DNA from: Rhododendron vialii
Taxonomy: Eukaryota > Streptophyta > Magnoliopsida > Ericales > Ericaceae
Reading direction: 5' to 3'
Assembly: GCF_030253575.1 (NCBI RefSeq)
Contig: NC_080562.1
Span: forward strand, 29,901,852-29,965,851
Length of the DNA: 64,000 nucleotides
This document shows, one piece after another, positions 9,601 to 20,799 of the stretch (position 1 is its first letter; each line of letters begins with the position of its first letter). Position numbers and translations under genes: made by a program. Below the pieces are notes generated by a model. That model was not told the DNA's origin, did no database searches, and saw only the letters and a program-made list of their open reading frames with translations.

Positions 9601-12600
9601 GTGCCAAAGGATTTTCTTTGCAGACCCCATGCAGCCTGAAACAATGGTAAAGATATAACTTAATTTTACTAACAAGAGGACAAATGGATATTCTGCCACA
9701 GGGGAAGCTTAAAAAATCTGTGTTACCAAGATGCACCCAGGTCGACAGGGAAACCAAATGAGTAATCTGTGTGTACTCGACCCCCAATTCTATTCCGTGA
9801 TTCCAACAGGGTAACCTGGAACAAAAGAACATTGACAGTGCCTCAGTGTCCCTTATATAAACTCCAGCTGGGAGCCAAACCAAGAAATGATAACAGCAGT
9901 TTCAAAATGAAATATCTTTCCAGCAAGTGGAAATGCACAGAAGCGTCCTTTCATCATGGAGAAACTACGAGCATGGAAGCTCCTCAATTTCCATACATGA
10001 AGACATGGTTTCATTGTTTATAGGTGCATTTGATGCTACACGCTAGAATAAAGTCCTAAGATTCCTATCTTCAAAAAAGTCCTAAGATTCCTAACTTCAA
10101 AAAAATGAGCTTTCCTATGTTGTTCTCACATAATCAAGTAACTCATTCGTGGCTTGTCTATCGGAAAAGAAAGGGGTGCTGTAACCAATAAAAAAAGCAA
10201 ATTGCTTCAAGTAACTATATTCCAGAGCTGCTCAAGAGATCAACTTAGTGCTCATAAAAATACAAACAACGGAACAGAAAGATCCACCTTCAAGTACTCT
10301 AAAAATAGGCTAGTTCGTGGCACATGGAAGATGAGCCAAGATTACAATTATGTAAATAAAAATGCTAGGCAAAAAATGCACAAGACAACCTTTCATTGGT
10401 GTTATTTCATCATAGGTAAAGGAAGAGAACAGACATAAAAAAAAAATTGTCACAAGTCTCAGAAGCCAACAAACATTTTTTTTTATTTTGAACCACCATA
10501 CAGAAGGTGTTGGCTATCTGTTAACATGTGTCGAGCTTTAAACTATTTGATCTGTTAAATCTCTCTTTCACTTACCTGGAATGAAGCATCATGAAGGGCC
10601 CGAGCAGCTGCTATACCAGCAAAACCACCACCTACAATAATAACAGATGGTGACGCTGTATACCTCCTCTCGACATCTGAATTGCAGGGAGCTACAAAAA
10701 ACAAAATTGGGGATTTAGATTTTAACTAGAACAAATTGATGAATGGTTCAATAATTGTGCAGAATTAATGGCCATGACGATACTAATTAAAGTCACATTC
10801 CATGAACTACAATAGATAATCCATCATGACATCTGAATTGCAGGGAGCTACAAAAAACAAAATTGGGGACTTAGATTTTAACTAGAACAAATTGATGAAT
10901 GGTTCAATAATTGTGCAGAATTAATGGCCATGATGATACTAATTAAAGTCACATTCCATGAACTACAATAGATAATCCATCATAACAAGCCTCTACATCT
11001 ACTTCCAAACACGTTCTTGCTGCAAAATAGAAGTTAAAACTATCCTAGGCCTCCTAGCGATCATCAACTAAAATTATTCCATAGAAACAAGGATTAAACT
11101 TGGCAACTGATGTCTTTATCGGCACAACCTATCATTGGCAGTTAAGAAACAATTACGCAGATGGAATAATTGACAACAAACACAAGTGAGTTAAGCATTT
11201 AGGTTCTGCAAATTTTACATTGCATCTGATCAGATATACATCTTCATCTAAAGTTAGGCATGCCTCTCTTGAACAAATCAACCATGAACAGAATTGAAAT
11301 ACTAGTATTCAAGTGTGCTTCTCTTGAACAAATCTTTTTGTTCGATGTAGATATGTACCATGTTCTACCAGAATTGAAATACTGTATTCAAGCATGCGTC
11401 TCTAGTTTGATGCAACAAAAAACAAGTGGAAAGGAATAAAGTGTAAGCTTCCACCTCCAGCCACCAAGAGAAGCTTTGACTCTGTCATAAAACAGGAATG
11501 AATAACATAAATATAAGACATTAAAAGATAAACACAAAACCAAAAAAAAAATATCACTAACTTACTCTCGCTCCTCCTTGCGCTGGAGAGTACGCCCTTT
11601 GCTCCAGCTAAAGTTCTTAGGTGCTTTTTTGCAAGATCAAGACAACAGTTACAGATTCAAGAAAATCCACGAAGTTAACAGTACTGCAATATATAGAAAT
11701 ATCAGTAGGGTAGATGAAAGAGGAACCAACGAAAAGATGAGCCAATGCACACACAGTCGCGCGATGGTGTACGCACTCACACTCATTGTTGCGCTTGGAG
11801 GTTACACGGGGTACATTTAGGGGCTATGATTGGCAGCGTACCTGATCGCACGACTGTGAGTGCATTGGTTCATTTTTCATCTACGCTACTAATATTTCCA
11901 TATTGCAGTCCTGTTAATTTTGTAGATTTTCTTGAATCTATGACTGTTGTCTTGATTCAGCGAGAAAAGCACCTGAGAACCGTAGCCAGAGCAAAGGGCG
12001 TACTCTCCGGCGCAAGGAGGAGCGAGAGTCTGTTGTGATATTTTTTTTGGGTTTCGTGTTTACGTTTTAATGTTTTATATTTATGTTATTCATTCCTGTT
12101 TTATTCCTTTCCACTTTTTTTTTTTGGTTGTTGCATCCGCTAGAGAGGCATGCTTGAATACAGTATGCTTGTTGAATACTGAGTAACCAAAAGCAACCAT
12201 GCACCAATAACAATCAAAACCATCAATAGGTAATGAAACTAGAAACTATTCTGTTTCTCAAACTTCAAGTGGTCCCGCAATCCGCATCATAAATTTGTAA
12301 CAATAGATGTGTAAAACCCTAAGTCCCAGGCCTTGACAACTAGGCCAACCCTTGGGGTTCCTACCTGACTGGTTACTCCCAAATGTATAATAGCCTACGT
12401 ACCTAGTGCCATAAAGCAAGGTGACGAGGTGCTATAGGTTTAAGCCACTAATATCCATATATAAAGCAACATGTTCACCGCATGGTTGCAGGTATCTTAT
12501 ATGCTAAACTCCAAAGATGAATAATTTCAGAAATACAATACCAGCCCTAATGTTGAATTGATAGGTGAAAGGTTTCTAGATCAAAAAGGTTACAAGGTCC

Positions 12601-13424
12601 ACCTTAACTTAAGCAAGATATGAGAAATCTAGGATCCTCCATCACTCTACCACATCTACTAGTACTCAACCACACAAAAGGAAAGTAACCAAGTGGAAAA
12701 CTATAGAGTGTTGAAAGAACTACCCAAGATAGGGATGACAATCTAATGCCCTCCGCTCTGCCTCCGTCCCAATTGGTGAAGACACCCGAGTATTTTTCAG
12801 GGCTGGGGGGACGAAATAGAAAAAATTATGGGTTTGGGCTCAAAAAATCTCTCCAAGATTTAGCTAGAAGGATGGGATCATTCACATGACTTAGCTGTCT
12901 GTTTAAGGCATAATGGATCAAAATTTTAGCAAAGGGGTCCTGTCTATCTGCCTTCTTTTAATACGATAGGACCAAGATATATGATGAAGAAGATAATTGC
13001 ATCAGCTACAACTACCCTAAGACGTTAGCAATCAATTTATGGCTCTATCATCATCATCATCATCATCATGCAATCAGACAGTTAAGAGATATTACTATCC
13101 ATTTCACCTAAGATGTTCAAATTTTAAAAAAATCAATCAAATTACTGCACAATCAGCATCATGCTACCAGACAAGGAATTATTAGCTAGAACAGTACTAT
13201 TCACTTCAGACAACAAATCAGCTTTCTTAATTACTTATGGCCCATCAAATAACTCCAACCAACATCACCGGCATCAAATAACTCCACCACAATTCTAAAC
13301 AGACAATAAAAAAATCAAATCAAATTTTTAACCCCAAAAACAAAGACAGAAGAAGTAAAACTTTAAAAGGAACAAGAAACAAACCCCTGGTCAATTGACG
13401 ATTACTCTGTTCTCGCGACTCCAT
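6617..13424 (-). CDS. PAO2/3-like: Peroxisomal polyamine oxidase (FAD), PAO2/PAO3 type, 10 exons, 490 aa
   Basis: Catalyses FAD-dependent back-conversion of spermine and spermidine, giving 3-aminopropanal and H2O2. Coding exons in transcript order: 13385-13424, 10576-10691, 9727-9815, 9522-9635, 9283-9370, 8986-9071, 8803-8905, 8050-8147, 7514-7943, 6617-6925. They sum to 1473 nt, 490 aa, the same length as Arabidopsis PAO2 as I recall it. The N-terminus has the FAD dinucleotide motif [10 protein letters not shown] (residues 30-39) and RIGGRVHT (61-68). The C-terminal FAD motif is [10 protein letters not shown] followed by [11 protein letters not shown]. The protein ends ISRM; SRM is a type 1 peroxisomal targeting signal. 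Exon 1 encodes only [13 protein letters not shown] plus one base. Intron 1 (10692-13384) is long and carries a duplication and a foldback element. The exon 7 donor is GC instead of GT. No truncation or frameshift is seen. Confidence 0.97.
8148..8802 (-). other. GC-AG intron of PAO
   Basis: On the gene strand exon 7 ends in CAG and is followed by GCAAGT, a GC donor with otherwise perfect consensus. The acceptor before GAAGAACTG is a normal AG. Only this junction keeps the family sequence [14 protein letters not shown] in frame. Confidence 0.9.
10672..10983. repeat. 156-bp tandem duplication across the PAO exon 2 acceptor
   Basis: Two nearly identical 156-bp copies, 10672-10827 and 10828-10983. 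The copy nearer the coding sequence includes the first 20 bases of exon 2 and its 3' splice site; the other copy places the same 20 bases and acceptor inside intron 1. Confidence 0.95.
11379..12166. mobile_element. Foldback (long inverted-repeat) element in PAO intron 1
   Basis: Starts with ATACTGTATTCAAGCATGC and ends with the reverse complement. The arms can be followed inwards through a CTCTCGCTCCTCCTTGCGC block, a GTGCTTTT block, a TCAAGACAACAGT block and a CCAATGCAC block to a spacer near 11765-11855. The arms are diverged and the left one is longer because of small insertions. No transposase and no clear target-site duplication were seen. Confidence 0.8.
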
Positions 13425-13648
13425 GATGACGATTACTGTGGTTTAAATTACTTAACGGTAAAAATAGCAGTAATAACGGTATAAATGAGGAGGAATTTTT
13501 GGGATCCAAGTGTTGGTCGAAATTAATCAAGGTAATTGGAGGTAATTGGGGTGAATAATGAAGGGTGAAGACGAGGAGGCAGGTAATGAAGTGATTCGAA
13601 TTCGAAGAAAAGAACCCCAGATTGACCAAACAGCTCATGCGCCTATAC

Positions 13649-13658
13649 GTATATATAC
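13649..13658. promoter_or_regulatory. Palindromic TATA-like motif upstream of PAO
   Basis: GTATATATAC-type palindrome about 225 bases upstream of the PAO ATG, readable as a TATA box on both strands. On the + strand it is followed by a typical pyrimidine-rich plant leader. Which strand it serves is unresolved. Confidence 0.35.
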
Positions 13659-13911
13659 CAATCCAAACACACTTCTCTCACTCTCTCTCTCAACAATCGC
13701 TTTCTGCTTCGTTCAATCCAAATCGATCTCTATCTGTCTCTCTCTGAGCCTAAAGGTATACAACAAATTCAATTCTCAGCGAAATCAATCAGTTGCATCG
13801 AAATTGGACGCTTCCCATGGTAAAGTACAGGGGTTAGGGTGTACGATTGACGCGAACCTCAGAGAGGAAATGAAGATCGGACGTTTATGTATGCAGAGAG
13901 AGGCGGGAGAG

Positions 13912-13937
13912 GAGAGAGAGAGAGAGAGAGAGAGAGA
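13912..13937. repeat. (GA)n microsatellite
   Basis: Short GA run about 500 bp upstream of the PAO start. Confidence 0.9.
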
Positions 13938-14102
13938 AGGAAGGAGACGACACTATTTGTTTTTTGCGTTGGCAGTGCAATCGGGCTAATTAGGTCACAA
14001 CGTCATGGGATTTCGTTTCGGCCTTTTTATAGACATTTCCCAACTCGTGCTTTAGAAGTTCTGACTCTCTCGTGTACGTTTAGCTGTCTACTCGCTACTA
14101 CA

Positions 14103-14592
14103 GTAGGAGTGCAAACAAATCGAGCAGCTCCTAGCTCGGCTCGACTCATTTATTAATTTAATTGTGCTCGAGCTCAGTTTTGGGCTCATTTACTAAACGA
14201 GCCAAGCTCGACACTTATAAGCTCGGCTAGGCTCGTTTTGTTAAAAGAGATTCATTAAGCAAATTAGTCTGGTTCGACTCGATTATAAATGAGTCAAGAC
14301 ACTACGAGTTGGGCTCGAATTCGAGTTTTTGGCTTGTTTAATAAATGAGCGGAGCTCGAATACTACAAAGCTCAATTCGATTCGACTAGACTCATTCTTT
14401 TTTTGGCCACATGTTATAGTTAGTGGGAGTTAGCGAAGTGTGTTAGATTAGCACAAAGAATGCAAGAACTATCCATAGCCCTGATCCCAAACCGCCCACG
14501 GAAGGGCTCGAACCTCCGCCTCCTAAAGGAGAAAATTGGTAGGCTACCAACTATATTAGGAGTGGTTCCTGGCTCGGCTTATTTACATCCCT
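14103..14592. mobile_element. GCTCG-rich TAGG...CCTA element, interrupted
   Basis: Begins TAGGAGTGCAAACA and ends TATTTACATCCCTA, imperfect inverted ends. The body is made of GCTCG/CGAGC motifs like the elements at 18665 and 32311. A tRNA-like segment at about 14402-14568 sits between the body and its right end. No matching flanking duplication is seen, so it is probably old. Confidence 0.6.
14500..14568 (-). mobile_element. tRNA-like / SINE-like fragment
   Basis: On the minus strand an A-box-like TAGTTGGTAGCC near 14545-14562 is followed at tRNA spacing by the B-box GGTTCGAGCCC (14504-14514). No acceptor stem could be matched, so this looks like a SINE head or tRNA-derived relic rather than a working tRNA gene. 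Confidence 0.4.
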
Positions 14593-15243
14593 AATTTTGG
14601 GCACTGATGGCTACGTAGGACCCACGTAGTGGCGGAGGGCAGGTGAGACATTTTGAAGAGTGTCCAGGTGGCGGATGCTTATTAGTTGGGCAGTGAAAAG
14701 TGTGAGGCGGAGGATCTGATTACGTTACCGCGATTGGACCTAATTACCAGCTTAAATTAGGTTTGATTGCGTAATCATGCAGTAATTGGGAAATCATAAC
14801 CTGATTGCATGCTAAGGTTGTTGGATTTTCCTCCGCAATGTTTGACCACTGGCGGTGTTCAAAAGAAAAATTGTTTGACCATTGAGGTAGGATACAGTTA
14901 TGTACTCTATTTAATAATTAGGATTAGGATTCTAATTTACGAGTGATTTTAATTTAATCAAGATCCCTTCACGCGATAATCATTCCTGCGACGCGAGTCT
15001 GGTCTATCATAGTTCATTTGAGGATTTAATTCATTATCATAAAGAATTCGACGAGTATTATTTGAAATTAAAATAATCACATGCAGGGACGAAGTCATGA
15101 TTTTAGCGTACTGATTGCGGCCAATATGTATTCTAAAGTTGAATGAAAAGATGGACTACACCATGAATATTTATTAATTTAAAAAAGTCAACATATGGTA
15201 TCGAGCAAATAGTCAATTACAAATTTCATTTTTCCATCCTACT

Positions 15244-15352
15244 ACGTAAGCAATCTAGTTTTGAAAAAAAGTCACATCTGACAATGCACGTACGCAATCT
15301 AGTTTTCAAAAAAAAAGAAAAAAGAGAGTCACATATGACAATGCATGTTGTG
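15244..15352. repeat. Diverged tandem duplication, about 55-60 bp unit
   Basis: The segment CAATCTAGTTTT, A-rich tract, GTCACAT.TGACAATGCA occurs twice in a row, with the second A-tract expanded. Confidence 0.75.
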
Positions 15353-16624
15353 TCACAAACGTGGGTAATCTCAATACAAGGTGAATTAATTTGTTAAAAA
15401 ACTGATATATTGTGGACATTTGGGTTTGATTCCACATTTAACACAATTCTAAAATGGTACATATTCAAATTTTAAAATTTAAAATATAATTTCTCTTGCT
15501 CTGTGAAACCATAAGGATAATATTTATCAAGAAACTTGCCAATAACTTCGATTTTCAAAAACTAAAGAGTCAGGATATAACAATATAAATCTTAAAAAAA
15601 AAAGAAGAAGAGCCAATGGTGGCAGACCTGGAATTTCTAATATAGTACTAGCAATATTTTCGAAAAATCGCAATTGTTGCGGTCACTATCACTTGTCCCC
15701 CAGTAACTCCATACTTGATCACTGGTGGAGTTATTGCATAATGTTTATTGTGAATAATCCACTAATGAATAAGAAATCTCTCAATAATTTATTGCAGTTA
15801 AATATTGAAAATAATCTCTCTCAATATTTATGACTCCAATTTCGTGTACAATCCATTTACTTGAAGAAATGCTTAGAGAATTACTCCTACGTATGAAGTT
15901 AAAAACTGCCACATGGTTGTGATCCAATAGATATGAACCAACACAAAATTAATGTCACCCTAGTGGGTCCCATCCTAATATATATTGCCTGCTTTTATCA
16001 ACATAATTTTTGTTTAAATAAAGAAAAGACAATTAGGATTATTTGTTTATTTATTTTTGCTTAGGTCCATAAGGAAGATAATTTTGTCCAAATATACGAA
16101 TTTTCCTGTAAGCACCCATCCCCCTGCTCAAATCCCTTAGAATAGAGTAGATTATGTTTAACGAATAACAAAAAAATAGTAAATAAATAAAATAAAAACG
16201 ACATGAGGAGGGGCTCATGTTTTCCACTTTTTTCATTTTCCACATTTGGTCCTCTAAATTTGAACCGGATTTTTAATTGAGCGATGGGACTATAAACGTA
16301 CGGATTTATTAATTTGTATGTCACCATCGGTGCAAATTTCTGAATCCATCCATATTCACGCGCATGCACATACATCAATCATTTTTCATTACGGTAATAC
16401 ATTTCATTACAGTAATAGTACAATATTGAAAAGGTGTTTTCCACCGAATTATACAAATTCAAACATATTGTCCTGGAAAAGTACTAATGAAGATTATGCA
16501 TCAACTATAAAACAATTGCAGCCATAATATTTCATTCCTAATATATGTGAGACTATGAAAAGTTCACACATGAAAATCATGTTTAGGGCGTTATTCAGCC
16601 ATGTGGATTTGGGAATGGGAGGGG

Positions 16625-16785
16625 CCGTAGTGCACCCGCCGCACTACACCGTGTAGTGCGGCCGATCCGACCGTCCATTTCGGCACGGATGGCTTGGATT
16701 TAATCCAAGCTCTTACAAATCTTAGCCGTCCATTGTCGAGATGAAGGGCCGAATCGGCCGCACTACACGTGCACTACAGCACTCC
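16625..16785. mobile_element. Hairpin MITE-like element
   Basis: About 160 bp with inverted arms: GTAGTGCACC and GCCGCACTACAC on the left match GCCGCACTACACGTGCACTAC on the right, with GACCGTCCAT opposite a related block. High GC compared with its surroundings. No protein coding. Confidence 0.65.
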
Positions 16786-17802
16786 AGGTCCGTGGATTTG
16801 GTGCAAATAACAGTACTATCTCTTAGTATATGCTACGGGTATTTATAGTGAGATATAAATGCCTAATCATGCATATTTATTATTGAAAATAACGACACTG
16901 CGCGCATTTACTAAAGCAATATACCAAATTAACTAAAGAATCTGTTATTTTTATTATCGACAACTTATAAAGAATTTATCTAATTGTTCATAGCGCAATC
17001 CACCTAAAAGAAGCATGAAATCCAAGTATTGAAGTCTAGGTTGATCTTAAAATTATTAGTTTATCTACAATTTGTTGATTAGTCTATATGCGTGTTCCAT
17101 GTCTACTTAATTAGCATGCATGTAGCATTACTCGGGCATTAATATTTAATCGACATTGGTCCGATATCAGATCTTTTGATGCTCTGATTGGGGAAGCAAT
17201 GTCGCAATTATATTATTATCGATAATTCAAAAGAATTACATACTCACGAAATGGTGAAAATAAAGTTTATGAAATACCGGAAAACATGCTTAGACCATCT
17301 CCCCTTGTGCTTAGAACATTTCTAGCTCAAAATCTTGACATTTTTATTCTTGAGTAAATTGAATATGGGTCCTAGGGCAAGTGAGAGGTGACCGGTTTAT
17401 AGGTGTATATATATGATGAACGTCCTAGTATAATAAGTTAATAACTCTCTTAACTTAAGTTTTCAATCATTTTTCAAATAGTTTGATATGCTACATGGAT
17501 TCCCTTTTTAAAATTCTCAATCTTTCTCACTCTCACTTTCTATCTACTTATGAGAAAATGAGATTTAAGTTATGAATAACAAATTCGATATTATTTCCTC
17601 CCTCTCTTTAGTACTGGTGTCTGGTGCAACAATGGAGAAATCATGTGAAGACAAACAACCTTGGCCAATGGCCTACATGTGCAAATTAATAGAAAAAAGA
17701 AAATACAAACTCCTCAAATTTACAGGTCCAACCCCATGCCTTGAAAACCTAAAATAGCCAACAGGATGCTTCCTTCTTGATCAACAACTGCATGGAGAGG
17801 TC

Positions 17803-19126
17803 TAGTGGCGGACCCAGGATTTGATTGCACTAGGGTCAAGTCGTCAAGCATATACAACACATATAATTTTGCACTTGTACACAATGACCTGAAAGATAAC
17901 AAAAACAATAGAACAATAACCAAAAAGAGAAACTGATTTATAATATATAAGCAAAAAAGCATATCCGTCCATTACATATCATTTCACCTATAATTGACAC
18001 GTCGATTTGTCATATTCTGGAATCGATTAGCCCAAAAAAATCCACAAAGACATTCATTACATAAAAAATACTAATCAATAAGCCCAAAATTAATCTAAGA
18101 GAGTCAGAGACCCACGAAACATTCACTAATATATAAAATGCTTTCCTTTCCCTTGCGCCTTGCCCATAAACAGTGAGTTCCAAAAAATAGCCACAAACAC
18201 TGATTTTCATCTCCATAGCCATTATCTATGTAGAGAGAAAAAGTATTTAGAGAGATTGAGTATTTGTGGTTCAAATCCACTTTGTACAAAAGAAAATTGG
18301 GATCTAAGACTAAGCTACTCGCCTGTAAACGATTCTGATGACTCTGATCCCAGTACAATTCCAGCTTGTCATCGGTGGTGATCAAGATTTGAGGGTTTCA
18401 AAAAAAAATTCCTTTAAAGTGTGAGTTCTCCATTCTGCATTTTTTTTCCAAAAAGAGATAAAGAGATATAGAGAGAGAGAGAGAGGGGAAAGTGACTCTT
18501 AAAAAAGGGGAAAGTGGAAAGGGCAACACTTGTAATTTGGTTGGGTATATAAGGTTAAAATGATTGGAGGGCATATCCTATGGGGAAAATTTACAGAAAT
18601 ACCCCCAAAACTATATTACTCTCCACAGAAATTTTCCATTGAGTGGGGTAAGTGGACCCCCCTTTAGGGCTGCAAACGATCCGAGCCGCTCGCGAGCGGC
18701 TCGGAGCTCGGCTCGATAACGGCTCGGCTCGGCTCGGTTCAAGACAAAAACGAGCCGAGCTCGAGCTCGAGTCCTGGGCTCGTTTCATAAACGAGCCGAG
18801 CTCGAGCTAGTCGAAACTCGGCTCGAATTGGCTCGCGAGCTCGATTATATAATATATTTATATATATATATATTTTTACATATTTATATTTATTTATATA
18901 TATATTTATATATATTTGTTTCATAAACGAGCCGAACGAGCCGAGCTCGAGCTCCGTAAATACCTATCGAGCCGAGCTCGAGCTCGAGTTTTGCAGCTCG
19001 TCACGAGCTCGAGCCGAGCTCGAGCCAACTAAATTTTTGCCGAGCCGAGCTCGAACACTCTAAAACTTGGCTCGGCTCGGCTCGTTTGCAGCCCTACCCC
19101 CTTGCCTAAGTGTAAGTCCGCCACTG
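17803..19126. mobile_element. Non-autonomous hAT-like element (outer, nested pair)
   Basis: Terminal inverted repeat (T/C)AGTGGCGGAC at both ends, flanked by an 8-bp direct repeat with one mismatch: GAGAGGTC at 17795-17802 and GAGAGGCC at 19127-19134. The 8-bp duplication fits the hAT superfamily. No transposase frame remains. A second element (18665-19096) is inserted in it; without that the length is 892 bp. Confidence 0.7.
18665..19096. mobile_element. TAGG...CCTA GCTCG-rich element (inner, nested)
   Basis: Perfect inverted ends TAGGGCTGCAAACGA and TCGTTTGCAGCCCTA, flanked by a 7-bp direct repeat CCCCCTT. The body is dense in GCTCG/CGAGC words around an AT-rich (TATA)n core at about 18845-18920. 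The intact ends suggest a young insertion. Confidence 0.8.
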
Positions 19127-19369
19127 GAGAGGCCGGGGTCATGATTCAAGTACATCACAGGCACACCATGAATCTTAGATGCTTCCACTGTTATCTTCAC
19201 ACACCCTTTTTGGCATCTTCCCTTCTCCTCCTCCTCCTCCTCATTGTTGATGATGGTGGTGATGGTGAGTCCGAATATACTTTCGCCATACACACTTTAC
19301 TTTTTGAGATATTATGATAAAAATGAGTATGAGAAAAATCTACATAATTCCCGTGTTTTGGAATTTGGC

Positions 19370-19373
<4 letters not shown>

Positions 19374-19425
<52 letters not shown>
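19374..19425. repeat. (CT)n microsatellite, about 52 bp
   Basis: Uninterrupted CT run in spacer. Confidence 0.97.
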
Positions 19426-19427
<2 letters not shown>

Positions 19428-19639
19428 TTTTTTATTTTTAATCTAAAAAAATTTGAATTTTTATTATGCATATCTATTTTTTTATAATAATTATATATTT
19501 GAAATCTACTGAATGAGATTTATATTGAATGTAAAATTATTTTCAACCAAAATTCCAATTTTTAATGTAATTTTTATATTATTGTGACTGAATTTTTGTT
19601 TGTTTCAACTATTAATTGCCTACTTTAAGTATTGTTAAT

Positions 19640-20170
19640 TTTTATTTTTGTGTTAAAGCATTGTTAATTTTTGTGAATTCATACTGTTAATTTTTGCTTG
19701 ACTTCATAAATAACATTTGAATTCACTACTAACATAATTAAAATCAACTATTAACAGTGTTCAAATTAACAATTGATAGTCTAAATTCATAATTTACCAA
19801 TTAAAATTGTTAAAATTCAAAATTAATAGTATAAATTCAGAATTTATAGTGTTTGTTTCACAATGTCCAGTGTTTATTTTACCAATAATAGTGTTAAAAT
19901 TCACAGTTATTAGTTTAAATTCACAATTAATAGTGTTCATTTCACAAATAACAATATTAATTTGACACTGTTAACAATTATTAGAGTTAAATTCACAATT
20001 AATAATATAAATTCAGAATTAAAAGCATAAATATAGAATTAACAATATTCATTTTATAAATTAATAGTTAAAATTTCACAGTATTTGTTTCACAATGTAC
20101 TATGTACAATGCTTATTTCACAATTAACACTGTTAAATTAATAATTTATGATATTGATTAACAATTCACA
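19640..20170. repeat. AT-rich degenerate array of 'ATTCACAATTAATAGTGTT'-like words
   Basis: More than ten degenerate copies of a word close to ATTCACAATTAATAGTGTT on the + strand, spaced about 20-45 bp apart. No coding frame. The array is too diverged to give an exact period by eye. Confidence 0.65.
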
Positions 20171-20209
20171 ATCCACACATTCTTATAAATGAAAATTCAT
20201 ACTGTAAAT

Positions 20210-20520
20210 TTTTACTTTTTAAAGTCTATGACGCAAAAAATAAAAAAGAAGAGCCTACTCTCAAAAACTCAATTTTTTGGACACATAACTTTACATTCAA
20301 TATTGGTCTTGTTGGATAGCTCTCGTCGAGTAGGTTATTAATAATATAATTTTTTTGAAAAACAGACATGTATAATAAAAATTATATCTTTTTAAAGTTT
20401 ATAGTGCACAAATAAATAGGAGCCTACACCAAGAAAATCAAATTTTTTGATATACATAATTTCACATTCAATATGGTACTTGTTGGATAGATTTCATCAA
20501 GTAGATTTCCAAAAAAAAAA
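20210..20520. repeat. Diverged direct repeat, about 185-bp period
   Basis: Two copies share, in order, GAGCCTAC, TCAA.TTTTTTG, ACATTCAATAT and CTTGTTGGATAG followed by a GAGTAGG / AAGTAGA block. Confidence 0.7.
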
Positions 20521-20573
20521 AATTTTAAAAATTGGATTATAAAACAAAAGTTATAAGATTTTAAGAATTAAAA

Positions 20574-20799
20574 TACTCCCTCCGTCCCAATTTAATTGTT
20601 ATTTTTGAAAGTTCGTGCCACTTTTCAATTGATTATATCTTATATTATACAGATTTTGAAAATATTATATTATATAATTAATTGAGATCTATTAAACAAA
20701 ATTTATATTGAATATAAATTTTTTTATCCATCTAAAAATATAACTAAATTTTTTATCTGATTAAAATAGAATAAGAACAGTATTGAGACAGAGGGAGCA
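20574..20799. mobile_element. Stowaway-like (Tc1/mariner) MITE
   Basis: About 226 bp beginning TACTCCCTCCGTCCCAAT and ending in the imperfect reverse complement (TGCTCCCTCTGTCTCAAT). CTCCCTCCGTCCC is the usual terminus of plant Stowaway/mariner MITEs, and the left TA fits their target site. Confidence 0.75.

Noticed and set aside
13558-14156. Plus-strand frames upstream of PAO
   Set aside because: Low complexity, spanning CT and GA runs; no domain. The region is treated as promoter and leader.
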